Origin: Rhizobium bangladeshense
GTDB taxonomy: Bacteria > Pseudomonadota > Alphaproteobacteria > Rhizobiales > Rhizobiaceae
Direction of reading: 5' to 3'
DNA length: 64,000 bases
NCBI RefSeq assembly: GCF_017357245.1
Contig: NZ_CP071612.1
Span: 3,413,001 to 3,477,000, forward strand
How positions within the stretch are numbered: the stretch's first letter is position 1; each line of letters starts with the position of its first letter. Below are positions 16,533-26,646 of the stretch, piece by piece. The translations under genes and the position numbers were made by a program. The notes beneath the pieces were generated by a model that saw only the letters and a list, made by a program, of their open reading frames with translations, was not told where the DNA came from and searched no databases.

Positions 16533-19500
16533 ATGAATTTCTCAGCCTGGTCCATTCGAAACCCCATCGCGCCGCTCCTGGCCTTCTGCCTGCTGATCTT
16601 CATCGGCATCCAGTCCTTCAACACGCTGCCGATCACGCGCTTCCCGAACATCGACGTGCCGCTCGTTTCGATCAGCGTCACGCAGAGCGGCGCTTCGCCG
16701 GCCGAATTGGAAATGCAGGTGACAAAGGAGATCGAAGACGCGATCGCCTCGATCACCGGCATCGACGAAATCCAGTCGACCGTAACCGATGGCAGCTCGC
16801 AGACCAACGTCATGTTCCGGATGGAAATACCGACGGAACAGGCCGTACAGGACGTAAAGGACGCGATCGACCGCATCCGCAGTGATCTGCCGGCAACGGC
16901 CGAAACCCCGATCGTCACCAAGGTCGATGTCGAAGGTCAGGCAATCCAGAGCTTTGCCGTTTCCTCTCCCGACATGTCGCTAGAAGAACTGTCCTGGTTC
17001 GTCGACGATACGATCAAGCGCGCGCTGCAGGGCCAAGCCGGTATCGGCCGCGTCGACCGATACGGTGGCGCGGAGCGCGAAGTGCGCATCGAACTCACGC
17101 CCGGCAAGCTCGATGCTTACGGCATCACCGCCGCAAGCGTGAACCAGCAGCTGCGCGGCACCAACATCGACCTTGGCTCCGGTCGCGGTCAGGTGGCAGG
17201 CAGCGAACAGGCGATCCGCGTTCTTGGCGACGCCCGCAACGTCGCTGAGCTTGCAGACACGACGATTGCGCTGCCGAGCGGACGCTTCGTCAAGCTGTCC
17301 GATCTCGGCGTCATCAAGGACACCTATGAGGAGCCGAAATCCTTCTCGCGCTTCAACGATACGCCTGTTGTAACCTTCGGCGTCTTCCGCTCTAAGGGCG
17401 CCAGCGAGGTCAGTGTCGCCGAGACCGTGGCGCAGAGCCTCGACAAGGTGCGAGGAGAAAACCCGAATGTGAAGATCGAGATGATCGACGATTCGGTCTA
17501 TTTCACCTACGGCAACTACGAAGCCGCGATCCACACATTGCTCGAAGGCGCGCTGCTTGCTGTCATCGTTGTCCTTCTGTTCCTGAAGAACTGGCGAGCG
17601 ACGCTGATCTCGGCCATCGCGCTGCCGCTGTCTGCGATCCCGACCTTCTGGGTCATGGATATCATGGGTTTCTCGCTGAACCTCGTCAGCTTCCTCGCTT
17701 TGACTCTCGCAACGGGTATCCTGGTCGACGACGCCATCGTTGAAATCGAGAACATCGCCCGTCATATCAAGATGGGCAAGACGCCCTACCGGGCGGCGAT
17801 CGAGGCGGCGGATGAAATCGGACTTGCAGTCATCGCCACGACGTTCACGATCATCGCCGTTTTCGTGCCGGTTTCCTTCATGCCTGGCATTCCGGGTCAA
17901 TACTTCATCCAGTTCGGTCTGACCGTCGCCTTCTCCGTCTTCTTCTCGCTGATGGTGGCGCGCCTCATCACCCCGATGATGGCCGCCTACCTCATGCGCG
18001 CCGAAGACGGCGTGGACGACCATCACGACAATGACAGTCTGCTGATGAAGGGCTATACGCGCCTGATCCGCGCCACGACGGGACATAAATATTCGAGATA
18101 TCTGACATTGCTTGCGGCGATTGGCTTTCTCGTCGGTTCAGTTATGCTGCTGATGAAGGTTCCCGGCAGCTTCCTGCCGCCGGAAGATGCCTCGCGCATC
18201 GTTCTCTCCGTCGAACTGCCGCCCAATGCGCGGCTCGACGACACCGAGAAGACGACGAAGGCGATCTATGACAGGGTCAAGGACATCAACGGCGTCGAAA
18301 GCGTCTTCGTCCTCGGCGGCGCATCGCCGAAGGGTGATCTCGAACTGCGTCGTGCGACCATCACGCTGGCGCTTCACAAACTCGATCAGTCGCTGGTGAA
18401 GAAGGTGGTCAACGACGTCTTCGGCGTCATCCCGTTCATTGGGCCAATGCTGCCGAAGGTGGAGGTCCATGGCCGTGAGCGCCCGCAATGGGACATTGAA
18501 AAGGAAGTCTTCGCCAAGCTGCGCGACATTCCCGACGTTCATATCCTGAAGCTCAACGACCGTGGCGAACGTGACCTCTCCTTCAACTTCCTCTCCAAGA
18601 ACGAGAAGGACCTGAACGACGCCGTCGGCATTCTGGAATCGAAGCTTCGCGCCGACCCGCTGCTCGCCAATGTCAGCGCCGACGGCGCCCTGCCCCGTCC
18701 GGAACTGCAGGTTTACCCGCGCAAGGACGAGGCCGCCCGCCTCGGCATCACGCCGCAGCAGATCTCCGAGACGATCCGCGTCGCCACCATTGGCGATGTG
18801 GATGCGGCTCTCGCCAAGATCTCGCTCGACGATCGCCAGATTCCGATCCGCGTGCAGGCGGCGCTCGACATGCGCCGCGACCTTGCCGCCATCCGGGCGC
18901 TGAAGATCCAGACCGCGAGCGGCAGCACCGTTCCGCTATCGAGCGTCGCCAATATCGATTATTCGGAAGGCGTAAGCTCGATCAAGCGCAACAACCGTAA
19001 CCGCGTCGTCTCGATCGGCTCCGATCTGCCGCAGGGTGTGGCGCTCGACACGGCTTCGGCCCGGTTCCGCGAGATCGTCCAGGCGGCAAACATCCCGGCC
19101 ACGGTGCATCTTGCCGAAAGCGGCGATACGAAGGTGCAGACCGAGATGCAGCAGAGCTTTGTCAACGCCATGTTGATGGGCCTCCTGCTAGTGCTGACGG
19201 TGCTGATCCTGCTCTTCAAGGACGTCATCCAGCCCTTCACCATCCTGTTCTCGCTACCGCTCGCCATCGGCGGCGTCGCGGCAGGCCTGATCATCACCAG
19301 CAATCCGCTGTCCATGCCCGTGATGATCGGTATTCTGATGCTGATGGGCATCGTCACCAAGAATGCCATCCTGCTGGTCGATTTCGCAATCGAAATGCGC
19401 CATCAGGGCATGCCTCGGGTGGAAGCCATGGTCGAAGCCGGCCGCAAACGCGCACGGCCGATCATCATGACGTCGATCGCCATGTCGGCAGGCATGCTGC

Positions 19501-19859
19501 CTTCGGCACTCGGCGTCGGCGAAGGCGGCTCGTTCCGCGCGCCGATGGCGATTGCGGTGATCGGCGGCATCATCGTCTCGACGGTGCTCTCGCTCGTTGT
19601 CGTACCGTCTTTCTTCCTGATCATGGACGATCTGTCCCGCCTGCTCGGCTGGATGTTCGGCCGCCTGGTCGGCAGGAAAGACGAGGAGGACCTGCCGCTG
19701 TCGCGCGAGGATCTCACCCGCGTGACCCGCGAGAACCGCAGCGACATCGACGCTTTGGACGAGCGGCTCACAGCGATCGAAAAGCCGGAGGGCAAGCGCA
19801 AGAGCGCCAACGCCAACGACACCAATGTGCTCCGCCTGCCGCCCTTTGCGGCGGAGTGA
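16533..19859 (+). CDS. RND multidrug efflux pump, HAE1 type
   Basis: This 1108-residue pump shows the RND duplication. A first membrane helix (PIAPLLAFCLLIFIGIQSF) is followed by a large periplasmic loop, a block of helices with the proton-relay aspartate pair in GILVDDAIVEIENI, then a second loop and a second helix block (VMIGILMLMGIVTKNAILLVDFAIEMR). The C-terminal tail of about 60 residues is hydrophilic and charged. It is transcribed with the upstream adaptor. The substrate range cannot be predicted. Confidence 0.95.
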   Translation: MNFSAWSIRNPIAPLLAFCLLIFIGIQSFNTLPITRFPNIDVPLVSISVTQSGASPAELEMQVTKEIEDAIASITGIDEIQSTVTDGSSQTNVMFRMEIPTEQAVQDVKDAIDRIRSDLPATAETPIVTKVDVEGQAIQSFAVSSPDMSLEELSWFVDDTIKRALQGQAGIGRVDRYGGAEREVRIELTPGKLDAYGITAASVNQQLRGTNIDLGSGRGQVAGSEQAIRVLGDARNVAELADTTIALPSGRFVKLSDLGVIKDTYEEPKSFSRFNDTPVVTFGVFRSKGASEVSVAETVAQSLDKVRGENPNVKIEMIDDSVYFTYGNYEAAIHTLLEGALLAVIVVLLFLKNWRATLISAIALPLSAIPTFWVMDIMGFSLNLVSFLALTLATGILVDDAIVEIENIARHIKMGKTPYRAAIEAADEIGLAVIATTFTIIAVFVPVSFMPGIPGQYFIQFGLTVAFSVFFSLMVARLITPMMAAYLMRAEDGVDDHHDNDSLLMKGYTRLIRATTGHKYSRYLTLLAAIGFLVGSVMLLMKVPGSFLPPEDASRIVLSVELPPNARLDDTEKTTKAIYDRVKDINGVESVFVLGGASPKGDLELRRATITLALHKLDQSLVKKVVNDVFGVIPFIGPMLPKVEVHGRERPQWDIEKEVFAKLRDIPDVHILKLNDRGERDLSFNFLSKNEKDLNDAVGILESKLRADPLLANVSADGALPRPELQVYPRKDEAARLGITPQQISETIRVATIGDVDAALAKISLDDRQIPIRVQAALDMRRDLAAIRALKIQTASGSTVPLSSVANIDYSEGVSSIKRNNRNRVVSIGSDLPQGVALDTASARFREIVQAANIPATVHLAESGDTKVQTEMQQSFVNAMLMGLLLVLTVLILLFKDVIQPFTILFSLPLAIGGVAAGLIITSNPLSMPVMIGILMLMGIVTKNAILLVDFAIEMRHQGMPRVEAMVEAGRKRARPIIMTSIAMSAGMLPSALGVGEGGSFRAPMAIAVIGGIIVSTVLSLVVVPSFFLIMDDLSRLLGWMFGRLVGRKDEEDLPLSREDLTRVTRENRSDIDALDERLTAIEKPEGKRKSANANDTNVLRLPPFAAE

Positions 19860-19881
19860 GCGAAACCGAAGAAATAACTAC

Positions 19882-19914
19882 GGGCTGGGAGCGATTTCCC
19901 GGCCCCTTTTGTTT
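19882..19914 (+). terminator. Probable terminator after the RND operon
   Basis: GGGCTGGGA pairs with TCCCGGCCC (one G-T) and is followed by CTTTTGTTTT. It lies 22 bp after the pump stop, between the convergent pump and ureG genes. Confidence 0.75.
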
Positions 19915-19963
19915 TATCACCCTCGTCGCCGTCAGCGACTTCGGCCTGCTGCGGGCTTGCCGC

Positions 19964-20575
19964 TCAGAGGCCGCCCTGCTCTCTCAAAAAGCTGACGATC
20001 GAGCTGACGCCGTCGCCGCGCTTCATGTCGGAGAAGACGAAAGGGCGGCTAGCGCGCATGCGCGCCGCATCCCGATCCATCACCTCGAGATCGGCGCCGA
20101 CATGGGGCGCCAGATCCTTCTTGTTGATGACGAGCAGGTCGGAGCGGGTAATGCCGGGTCCGCCCTTGCGCGGGATTTCCTCGCCCTGGCAGACGGAGAT
20201 CACATAGATGGTAATATCGGCTAGATCGGGCGAAAAGGTCGCCGCCAGATTGTCGCCGCCGGACTCGATGAAGACGACGTCCAGATCGGGGATACGCTCG
20301 TTGAGACTCGCGATCGCCTGAAGATTGATCGTCGCATCCTCGCGAATGGCGGTATGCGGACAGCCGCCCGTCTCGACACCGACAATGCGGTCCGAAGGCA
20401 ATGCCTGCATGCGCACCAGCGCCTCCGCATCCTCGGTCGTGTAGATGTCGTTGGTGACGACGGCGACGGAATAATCGTCGCGCATCGCCTTGCAGAGCTT
20501 TTCCGTCAGCGCCGTCTTGCCAGAGCCGACCGGGCCGCCGATTCCGACGCGCAAGGGTCCGTTTCTCGATTTCAT
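19964..20575 (-). CDS. ureG: Urease accessory GTPase UreG
   Basis: This is a 203-residue SIMIBI GTPase with the P-loop [13 protein letters not shown], the metal-site segment [19 protein letters not shown] (CPH motif), and the guanine motif VINKKDLA. UreG uses GTP to help deliver nickel to apo-urease together with UreD and UreF. I chose the ATG at 20575, which has a TTGGAG ribosome site and begins the conserved region; the frame is open back to 20617. It is the last gene of the minus-strand urease cluster. Confidence 0.97.
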   Translation of the reverse strand: MKSRNGPLRVGIGGPVGSGKTALTEKLCKAMRDDYSVAVVTNDIYTTEDAEALVRMQALPSDRIVGVETGGCPHTAIREDATINLQAIASLNERIPDLDVVFIESGGDNLAATFSPDLADITIYVISVCQGEEIPRKGGPGITRSDLLVINKKDLAPHVGADLEVMDRDAARMRASRPFVFSDMKRGDGVSSIVSFLREQGGL

Positions 20576-20664
20576 ATGTTGTACTCCAATAGGATGCCGA
20601 TGATAGCGACGCCGCACGCGCGCGCCACCGTCAAATGACGCAGTTGCATGGATAATTTGGTCCG

Positions 20665-21336
20665 CTACGAGCGGAAAAGCCGCGTAGTTTGAGTTTCGTG
20701 GCGCAGGATGGCGATATCGGCCTGGACCGTTGCCGAACCGAGATCATCGAGCGTCGATCCTGCCGCCCGCCGCGCCACCTTCGCTATGTGCTCTTCAAGA
20801 CCGGCAAGCACGGCAACGCCGCTCGCTTGCCCAGCGACGCCGAGGCGGATGCCTGCTGAAACCGCTTGCGAGGCATAGGCATGCAGGAAGACCGCGAGCA
20901 CCTTCTCAGGCCTTATGCCATGCGCGCCCGCAACCGCTCCGACCACGATGGGATAGGCGGTCTTGCCAGGCAGCCTTTGGAAGACCGCGTCCGGCCAGGC
21001 CCGCGCCGCCGCGAGGAAGGCCTCGCCGAGCAGTATGGTTTCCTGATGACGCTCGCGCGATCCGGCAAGAGCCTCGGCGAGTGCGGCAATCTCGGCAAGG
21101 CGTGCCGCTTCCGCCTGGCGCCTGTGGCTCTCGGCCAGAAGCACAGCATCGTTCCAGGTCGAGCCGTGGCCGATCAGCGTTCCGATCCACTCCGCAAGCG
21201 AAGCCGCATCGGTGACCAGCCCGTCCGCCACCGCACGCTCCAATCCGCTCGAATAGGCAAAACCACCGATGGGAAAGGCCGGTGAAAGCCATGCCGTCAG
21301 GCGCAGCACGGCCTGCAACTCGCGATCTCCAGTCAT
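20665..21336 (-). CDS. ureF: Urease accessory protein UreF
   Basis: This 223-residue all-helical protein has the typical UreF opening [24 protein letters not shown]. UreF bridges UreD-urease and UreG and acts as a gate for nickel insertion. The gene follows ureE by 6 bp and precedes ureG by about 90 bp, the common E-F-G order. Confidence 0.95.
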   Translation of the reverse strand: MTGDRELQAVLRLTAWLSPAFPIGGFAYSSGLERAVADGLVTDAASLAEWIGTLIGHGSTWNDAVLLAESHRRQAEAARLAEIAALAEALAGSRERHQETILLGEAFLAAARAWPDAVFQRLPGKTAYPIVVGAVAGAHGIRPEKVLAVFLHAYASQAVSAGIRLGVAGQASGVAVLAGLEEHIAKVARRAAGSTLDDLGSATVQADIAILRHETQTTRLFRS

Positions 21337-21342
21337 CGCGCC

Positions 21343-21888
21343 TCAGTCGTGCTTGTGGCCATGATCATGATCGTGATCGTGCCCATGATCATGCCCGTGG
21401 TCATGGTGGTGCCCGTGGTCATGGTGAGCATGTCCGTGATCATGCGAATGCCCGCCATGGGAATGATAGGCTCCCCGCGCCGGCTGGAAGGGTTCCTCGA
21501 TATCGAGGACGGTGGCGCCAAGCCCCTGCAGCATGGTGCGTATGACATGGTCGCGCAGGATGACGATGCGGTCTTCCTCGATCTGCGCGGCGAGATGACG
21601 GTTGCCGAGATGCCAGGCCAGCTCGACCAGATGCGTGCGGTCGCGTCCGCGAATTTCGAAGAGCTTCTCGTCGGCGGCCAGGATCTCGATCAGCTCCCCG
21701 TCCTCCCGCACGAGAAGGTCGCCATTGGCGAAGAGCACCGGATCCTTGAGATCGAGCATGACCATCTCGCCATTTTCCAGATGCAGCAGTTTGCGACGCA
21801 AATGGCGCAGGTCATGCGGCAGCTTGACCTGAGCGGTCGGATGCGAGGAAGGGGTTCCGGCAGGAAGATAGGAGGTGACGCGCTGCAT
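21343..21888 (-). CDS. ureE: Urease nickel metallochaperone UreE with long histidine-rich tail
   Basis: This 181-residue protein has a UreE peptide-binding N-terminal domain ([25 protein letters not shown]) and a metal-binding domain ([39 protein letters not shown]). About the last 40 residues are almost all H, D and G in HDHGH-like repeats. Such tails store or transfer several nickel ions. The tail DNA is a low-complexity array and may be length-variable. It is followed by ureF 6 bp later. Confidence 0.95.
   Translation of the reverse strand: MQRVTSYLPAGTPSSHPTAQVKLPHDLRHLRRKLLHLENGEMVMLDLKDPVLFANGDLLVREDGELIEILAADEKLFEIRGRDRTHLVELAWHLGNRHLAAQIEEDRIVILRDHVIRTMLQGLGATVLDIEEPFQPARGAYHSHGGHSHDHGHAHHDHGHHHDHGHDHGHDHDHDHGHKHD
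21349..21460. repeat. Low-complexity CATG/GTGGTC array encoding the UreE His-Asp-Gly tail
   Basis: The plus strand consists of degenerate 6-12-bp units such as CATGATCATGAT and CCCGTGGTCATGG. Degenerate His/Asp/Gly codons explain the pattern. It is inside ureE and is reported because such tracts can expand or contract. Confidence 0.8.
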
Positions 21889-21976
21889 GACATGTCCGTT
21901 TTGCTGAAAGGGCGAACATGCAAAATAGCTCTTGCTGATGCAAGCACCAATGGCCTTTCGTATGGGAGATCGGCTT

Positions 21977-22840
21977 TTATATTCCGTAGGCCTGCATCAC
22001 GTTGTCGCTGCCCAGCCCCCTGCCCTCGGCGTCGGCACGGGGTTCGGCAAGCCCGTGCCAGGCGTGATGCAATCCCTCCCGCTCATGCACGACGCGGTTG
22101 CGTCCGAGTGCCTTGGCGAGATAAAGCGCCCGGTCTGCCGAAGCATAGACCTGCTGCTTGTTGCGCCCGGCGACAAGATCGGCAACGCCGCCGGAAATGG
22201 TGATGGCGATCTGACACCCATCCGCCACGATCGGCCTGCCGGCAATATTCGCCCGCACCGCCTCGATCCGCTCCAGCCGCGCCTCCAGCGGTTCGCCGGA
22301 GACGATGACGCCGAACTCCTCCCCGCCCAGGCGCGCGACGACGGACAATTCGTCGAAGGCGGAGAGCAGCACCGCCGAGACCGCCGTGATGACGGCATCG
22401 CCGCAGGCGTGACCGAAGCGATCGTTGATCGCCTTGAAGCGGTCGACATCGAAGATGACGAGCGAGGCATCGCCTTCGGTCCTGTCCAGCGCTTCGGTGA
22501 AGGCGCGCCGGTTCAGGAGTCCGGAGAGCGTGTCGGTGCGGCTGAGCTTTTCGAACTCCGCCCGCGACAGCGTCAGCTCATGCATTGTAAAACCCGCCGC
22601 CAGCGACAGCATGCCGGAAACGGTTCCGCCGACGAGCCAGGAGAAAATGGCGCCAAAGCCGATCGCATGCGAAAGCGTCACCGGCAGCAACCCAAGAAAA
22701 CCGAGCGGCGGTATTGTCAGCGCGATGATGGCGCCGGAGAGAATGACGGCAAGAAAGCTCATCTTCAACGCAAAGACATAGACGTTCCTGCGATATTGAA
22801 AATTGCCGAAATCGGCCTGCAGCGACATCCAGTTTCTCAT
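21977..22840 (-). CDS. Membrane GGDEF diguanylate cyclase inside the urease cluster
   Basis: This 287-residue protein has two or three N-terminal membrane segments ([45 protein letters not shown]), a short linker and a GGDEF domain with an intact GGEEF active site. It should make cyclic-di-GMP. The RxxD product-inhibition site expected before GGEEF is absent: the segment is [15 protein letters not shown]. Feedback inhibition is therefore unlikely. The ATG at 22840 has an AGGAAGG ribosome site. Its own gap upstream (22841-23169) suggests a separate promoter. A functional link to urease is not established. Confidence 0.9.
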   Translation of the reverse strand: MRNWMSLQADFGNFQYRRNVYVFALKMSFLAVILSGAIIALTIPPLGFLGLLPVTLSHAIGFGAIFSWLVGGTVSGMLSLAAGFTMHELTLSRAEFEKLSRTDTLSGLLNRRAFTEALDRTEGDASLVIFDVDRFKAINDRFGHACGDAVITAVSAVLLSAFDELSVVARLGGEEFGVIVSGEPLEARLERIEAVRANIAGRPIVADGCQIAITISGGVADLVAGRNKQQVYASADRALYLAKALGRNRVVHEREGLHHAWHGLAEPRADAEGRGLGSDNVMQAYGI

Positions 22841-23169
22841 CAGAATCGACCTTCCTGCCCGGCGTTTCAAGGCATTGATAGAAGCCCAATTGCTGCGGGT
22901 GTCTTAATCGACTCGTTAAAATCCGAACGGTTCTGGACGATTCGCCGCGCAGATTTTTTCTAGCATGGGCTGCAAGCTTCCAATCCCTGAATCGAACAAG
23001 GTATAGGAGTACTTAAGTGTCTGAAAGATAATATTTTTTTCGGGTTTCGAAGCCGGGTTGTTCCAGAATGGTCTATTTGGGGAAAACGCAGGTTTTCTCT
23101 CCGATTTTTACAACCGAATGGGGAATCCATTCACAATTGCGTTTAAGCGCGGATCGGCCGGAGGACGCG
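22841..23169. other. Intergenic region upstream of the GGDEF gene
   Basis: These 329 bp are AT-richer than the flanks, with a run of seven T residues near 23034-23041, and hold no gene I can support. They break the otherwise near-continuous urea cluster, so a promoter for the GGDEF-ureEFG part may lie here. Confidence 0.5.
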
Positions 23170-23853
23170 TCAATTGTAGACACTGACAGATAATCGCAGT
23201 GATTGTGGAAGCGGGTTCCAAAAGCCTGTCCGAAGCCCCGCCGAGCGAAGTGCAGCGGCGGTCCAGGTGTTGCAGCCGAAGAGGGCGTTGAAGTATCCCT
23301 TGGCTTCAAAAAACCGGTCGACCTCCCCGTAACCGGCATCCGGTATCGGCGCGATCTGCCCCGCGTTGCGGACGAAGCTGTCAGCGATGAAGCGACGAAG
23401 CCGCGTCAGTTCATGATCACCGATATCGAATGCCGTAACGGCCGGGTGCGGCTCAGCAATATGGCCCGCGAGATCCAGATGCAGAACCGAACGATCGATC
23501 GTCAGCGCCCGTAGCACCGGGAGTGGCTTCACCTCAGCCCAGGTCGGTGTTTCCAGGTAAAAGGCGCGGCCGCCCCAGCCGACCACGAGCCATTCTGCAT
23601 TTGGATGACTGAGTGGAAAATCGGGATCATCGAGGAAGGAAAAGGCCGCCCGCGTCTCCTCATCGAGCGGAATGGCAATGTCGGTATGAATCGGCCCCGA
23701 CAGCAGAAGGACCCGGTGGGCTGCGGACGACGCCTTGACCGGCGCAATCAGCGGCCGGGGAATGAACGTCCCTCCCGCCGCCATAACCAGGAGCAGGAAT
23801 AGGACCCGCAACAGCCAGCGGGTCCCCGTCCTCATCAGCCGCCCGGCGCGCAC
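23170..23853 (-). CDS. TIGR02117/DUF2459 family protein of urease regions
   Basis: This 227-residue protein has an N-terminal membrane anchor or signal (RWLLRVLFLLLVMAAGGTF). The rest is predicted to lie outside the cytoplasm, with conserved-looking segments GPIHTDIAIPL, VGWGGRAFYLETPTW and GYFNALFGCNTWTAAAL. From memory it matches the conserved hypothetical family described as found near urease genes. H, D and C residues in HTDI and GCNTW could form an active site, possibly a papain/NlpC-like or amidase fold. The function is unknown. It lies 11 bp after ureC. Confidence 0.8.
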   Translation of the reverse strand: MRAGRLMRTGTRWLLRVLFLLLVMAAGGTFIPRPLIAPVKASSAAHRVLLLSGPIHTDIAIPLDEETRAAFSFLDDPDFPLSHPNAEWLVVGWGGRAFYLETPTWAEVKPLPVLRALTIDRSVLHLDLAGHIAEPHPAVTAFDIGDHELTRLRRFIADSFVRNAGQIAPIPDAGYGEVDRFFEAKGYFNALFGCNTWTAAALRSAGLRTGFWNPLPQSLRLSVSVYN

Positions 23854-23864
23854 GAAAGAATGGC

Positions 23865-25577
23865 CTAAAACAGGAAATAACGCTGCGCCATCGGCAGCAC
23901 CGTTGCCGGTTCGCAGGTCAGCAATTCGCCGTTTGCCCTGACTTCATAGGTCTCCGGATCGACCTCGATCGCTGGCGTCAGGTCGTTGTGAATCATCGAC
24001 GCCTTGGAGATGCCGCCGCGCGTATTCTTCACCGCCACGAGTTCCTTCGCGACCCCGAGCCGGCCCTTCAGACCGGCATCGAGCGAGGCCTGGCTGACGA
24101 AGGTCACGGAAGAACTGGTGAGGCTGCGGCCATAGGAAGCGAACATCGGCCGATAGTGCACCGGCTGCGGCGTCGGGATCGAGGCGTTCGGATCGCCCAT
24201 CGGAGCGGCGGCAATCGAGCCGCCGAGTAGCACCATGTCGGGCTTCACGCCAAAAAAGGCCGGGTTCCAGAGCACGAGGTCGGCCCGCTTGCCGATCTCG
24301 ACCGAGCCGATCTCATGGCTGAGGCCATGGGCGATCGCCGGATTGATCGTGTATTTGGCGATATAGCGGCGTACGCGGAAATTGTCGTTGTCCCCCTTTT
24401 CCTCTTTCAGCCGGCCGCGCTGGCGCTTCATCTTGTCGGCCGTCTGCCAGGTGCGGATCGCCACCTCGCCGACGCGGCCCATGGCCTGACTATCTGAGGA
24501 GATGATCGAGAAGGCGCCGATATCATGCAGAATGTCTTCGGCGGCGATCGTCTCCTTGCGAATGCGGCTTTCGGCAAAAGCGATATCCTCGGGGATCGAC
24601 GGCGACAGGTGATGGCAGACCATCAGCATGTCGAGATGTTCGGCAATGGTATTGACCGTATAGGGCCGCGTCGGATTGGTAGAGGACGGGATAACGTTCT
24701 GCTGGCCGCAAATCTTGATGATATCGGGCGCATGCCCGCCGCCCGCGCCTTCCGTGTGGAAGGCATGAATGGTGCGGCCCTTGATGGCGCCGATCGTATC
24801 CTCAACAAAGCCGCTTTCGTTCAGCGTGTCGGTGTGGATCATCACCTGCACATCGTATTCATCGGCGACCGACAGGCAGCAGTCGATGGCGCCCGGCGTC
24901 GTGCCCCAGTCCTCGTGAAGTTTCAGCGAGGTGGCACCGGCAAGCACCATTTCGGTGAGCGCACCCGGCAGCGAGGCATTGCCCTTGCCGGCAAAGGCAA
25001 GGTTCATCGGGAAAGCGTCCGCCGCTTCGATCATTCTCGCGAGATGCCAGGGGCCGGGCGTGCAGGTCGTGGCGAGCGTGCCATGCGCCGGCCCGGTGCC
25101 GCCGCCGAGCATGCAGGTCATGCCTGACATCAGGGCTTCCTCGATTTGCTGCGGCGCGATGAAGTGGATATGGCTGTCCATGCCGCCCGCGGTGACAATC
25201 TTGCCTTCGGCGGCAATCGCCTCCGTGCCGGGACCGACGATGATATTGACGCCGGGCTGCATGTCGGGATTGCCCGCCTTGCCGATCGCGACGATGCGAC
25301 CGTTCCTGAGCCCGATATCGGCTTTGTAGATTCCCGAATGATCCAAGATCACGGCATTGGTAATGACGGTATCAACCGCGCCGTCCGCTCGCGTCACCTG
25401 GCTCTGGCCCATGCCATCACGGATCACCTTGCCGCCTCCGAACTTCACCTCCTCGCCATAGGTGGTGAAATCCCTCTCGATCTCGATGAAGAGCTCCGTA
25501 TCGGCAAGGCGCACCTTATCGCCGGTGGTCGGTCCGAACATGCCGGCATAAGCGGCGCGCGAGATCTTATAGGGCAT
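23865..25577 (-). CDS. ureC: Urease alpha (catalytic) subunit
   Basis: This 570-residue protein is full length for UreC. The nickel centre is visible: the HIH in [13 protein letters not shown], the lysine of [10 protein letters not shown] that becomes carbamylated and bridges both nickels, and the aspartate in [13 protein letters not shown]. The flap histidine region is [22 protein letters not shown]. It hydrolyses urea to ammonia and carbamate. It has its own gene, separate from ureA and ureB, as in other proteobacteria. Confidence 0.98.
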   Translation of the reverse strand: MPYKISRAAYAGMFGPTTGDKVRLADTELFIEIERDFTTYGEEVKFGGGKVIRDGMGQSQVTRADGAVDTVITNAVILDHSGIYKADIGLRNGRIVAIGKAGNPDMQPGVNIIVGPGTEAIAAEGKIVTAGGMDSHIHFIAPQQIEEALMSGMTCMLGGGTGPAHGTLATTCTPGPWHLARMIEAADAFPMNLAFAGKGNASLPGALTEMVLAGATSLKLHEDWGTTPGAIDCCLSVADEYDVQVMIHTDTLNESGFVEDTIGAIKGRTIHAFHTEGAGGGHAPDIIKICGQQNVIPSSTNPTRPYTVNTIAEHLDMLMVCHHLSPSIPEDIAFAESRIRKETIAAEDILHDIGAFSIISSDSQAMGRVGEVAIRTWQTADKMKRQRGRLKEEKGDNDNFRVRRYIAKYTINPAIAHGLSHEIGSVEIGKRADLVLWNPAFFGVKPDMVLLGGSIAAAPMGDPNASIPTPQPVHYRPMFASYGRSLTSSSVTFVSQASLDAGLKGRLGVAKELVAVKNTRGGISKASMIHNDLTPAIEVDPETYEVRANGELLTCEPATVLPMAQRYFLF

Positions 25578-25589
25578 CCATCAGGCTCC

Positions 25590-26219
25590 TTAGAAGGAAG
25601 AAACAAGTATTTTTCCGCTGAGCCGCGTGAGCCGGCCGGCGGCAACATAGCTATCGACCAATTGCCTTTCAGCCGCGAACGGGTGCCATTCCCAGCCAAC
25701 ATGACCGAAGCCGGCCAACATTACCTCGGCGTCGACAAATTTGTTCAGCACCTCGGCAATGACGATCATGCCGCTGCTCGGCACGACATAGGGCGCGGTC
25801 GCAAAGGCCGAAAGCGAGGCGTCGACTGACGCATGAACGGATTTATCGATGACGATATGCGTCTTGCCGGTGTCGGCACAGAAGGCGCTGAATGCATCCG
25901 TATAGTCGTCGCAGAAATCGTCGAGATCAGGATGCGAGACGGCAAGCGGCGCCCGCATCGCGGCGAACCTTTCCGGATCACGTACGCTCCAGATTTCGCG
26001 CGCCGCAACGACGCCGGGATGAGCGCGCCACTCAGGCGAGCAGAGCATTGCCTTTGCCGGTCGGCCAGTATTGCAGACCGCCACGGCATCGGTGCGGCTC
26101 CCGCCCGCCCCGTAGGAGCGGCAATCGTTGAAGCGGATGACGAAATCGGCAGCGTCGATAATGCCTGCCTGTCCTTCTCCGACCTCGCCATTGCCGACGA
26201 TCACGATCTTTTTCATCAC
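25590..26219 (-). CDS. Sialyltransferase-fold (GT29-like) protein in the urease operon
   Basis: This 209-residue protein starts KIVIVGNGEVGEGQAGIIDAADFVIRFNDCRSYG. It resembles the first sialylmotif of eukaryotic-type GT29 sialyltransferases, where a nucleotide-sugar-binding loop is followed by VIRFND. A later segment with SSGMIVIAEVLN and GFGHVGWEWHPFAAER resembles the small motifs around the catalytic histidine. It has no signal peptide or membrane segment. Rhizobial genomes often label it only 'urease operon accessory protein'. It lies 2 bp from the LprI-like gene and 13 bp from ureC. Whether it transfers a sugar is unknown. Confidence 0.78.
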   Translation of the reverse strand: MMKKIVIVGNGEVGEGQAGIIDAADFVIRFNDCRSYGAGGSRTDAVAVCNTGRPAKAMLCSPEWRAHPGVVAAREIWSVRDPERFAAMRAPLAVSHPDLDDFCDDYTDAFSAFCADTGKTHIVIDKSVHASVDASLSAFATAPYVVPSSGMIVIAEVLNKFVDAEVMLAGFGHVGWEWHPFAAERQLVDSYVAAGRLTRLSGKILVSSF

Positions 26220-26220
26220 C

Positions 26221-26628
26221 TTAGTTGCTCATCGCGTCTTCGAGCTCTTTCAGCTCTTTCGTGCGTTTATCCGTCTCTTCGGCCAGGCATCCAGCAACCA
26301 GCATCGGCTCCATCGTGCCGCCGCGGGCCTGAAAGCCGAAGGCGTCGCATTGGGCGTCGCGATAGTCAATCCAAGCGCGTTGGGCTTTGACCAGCGCCTT
26401 TTCGGCACCCTTCATGTCACCATCGAGATCCTTGTCGATCGCAATCATGGCGGCACGCGTCTTCTTATATTGTTCGTTCAGCGCCTTGTCGGCAGTCTCA
26501 TGACGTGCCGCTTCGCAGGAAGTCATGTCCGATTGCGTCTTGGGATTCTGGCAGTCGATATCCTCGGCAGAGGCCGCGCCTGAAACCAGCAACATTGCCG
26601 CCCCGATGAGGCAGATGTTCAAACGCAT
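26221..26628 (-). CDS. LprI-like (DUF1311) periplasmic protein
   Basis: This 135-residue protein has a signal peptide (ICLIGAAMLLVSGAASA) and then a four-cysteine domain: IDCQNPKTQSDMTSCEAARHETADKALN, with later cysteines in AQCDAFGF and AGCLAEET. This fits the DUF1311 / lysozyme-inhibitor LprI family. The partners and role in this operon are unknown. It lies between ureB and the sialyltransferase-fold gene with very short gaps, so it is co-transcribed. Confidence 0.85.
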   Translation of the reverse strand: MRLNICLIGAAMLLVSGAASAEDIDCQNPKTQSDMTSCEAARHETADKALNEQYKKTRAAMIAIDKDLDGDMKGAEKALVKAQRAWIDYRDAQCDAFGFQARGGTMEPMLVAGCLAEETDKRTKELKELEDAMSN

Positions 26629-26646
26629 TCCATCCCTCCCGGTCTT

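Noticed and set aside
23020..23060. Possible terminator with seven T residues near the TIGR02117-type gene
   Set aside because: The T run lies on the wrong side of the weak hairpin for minus-strand transcription.
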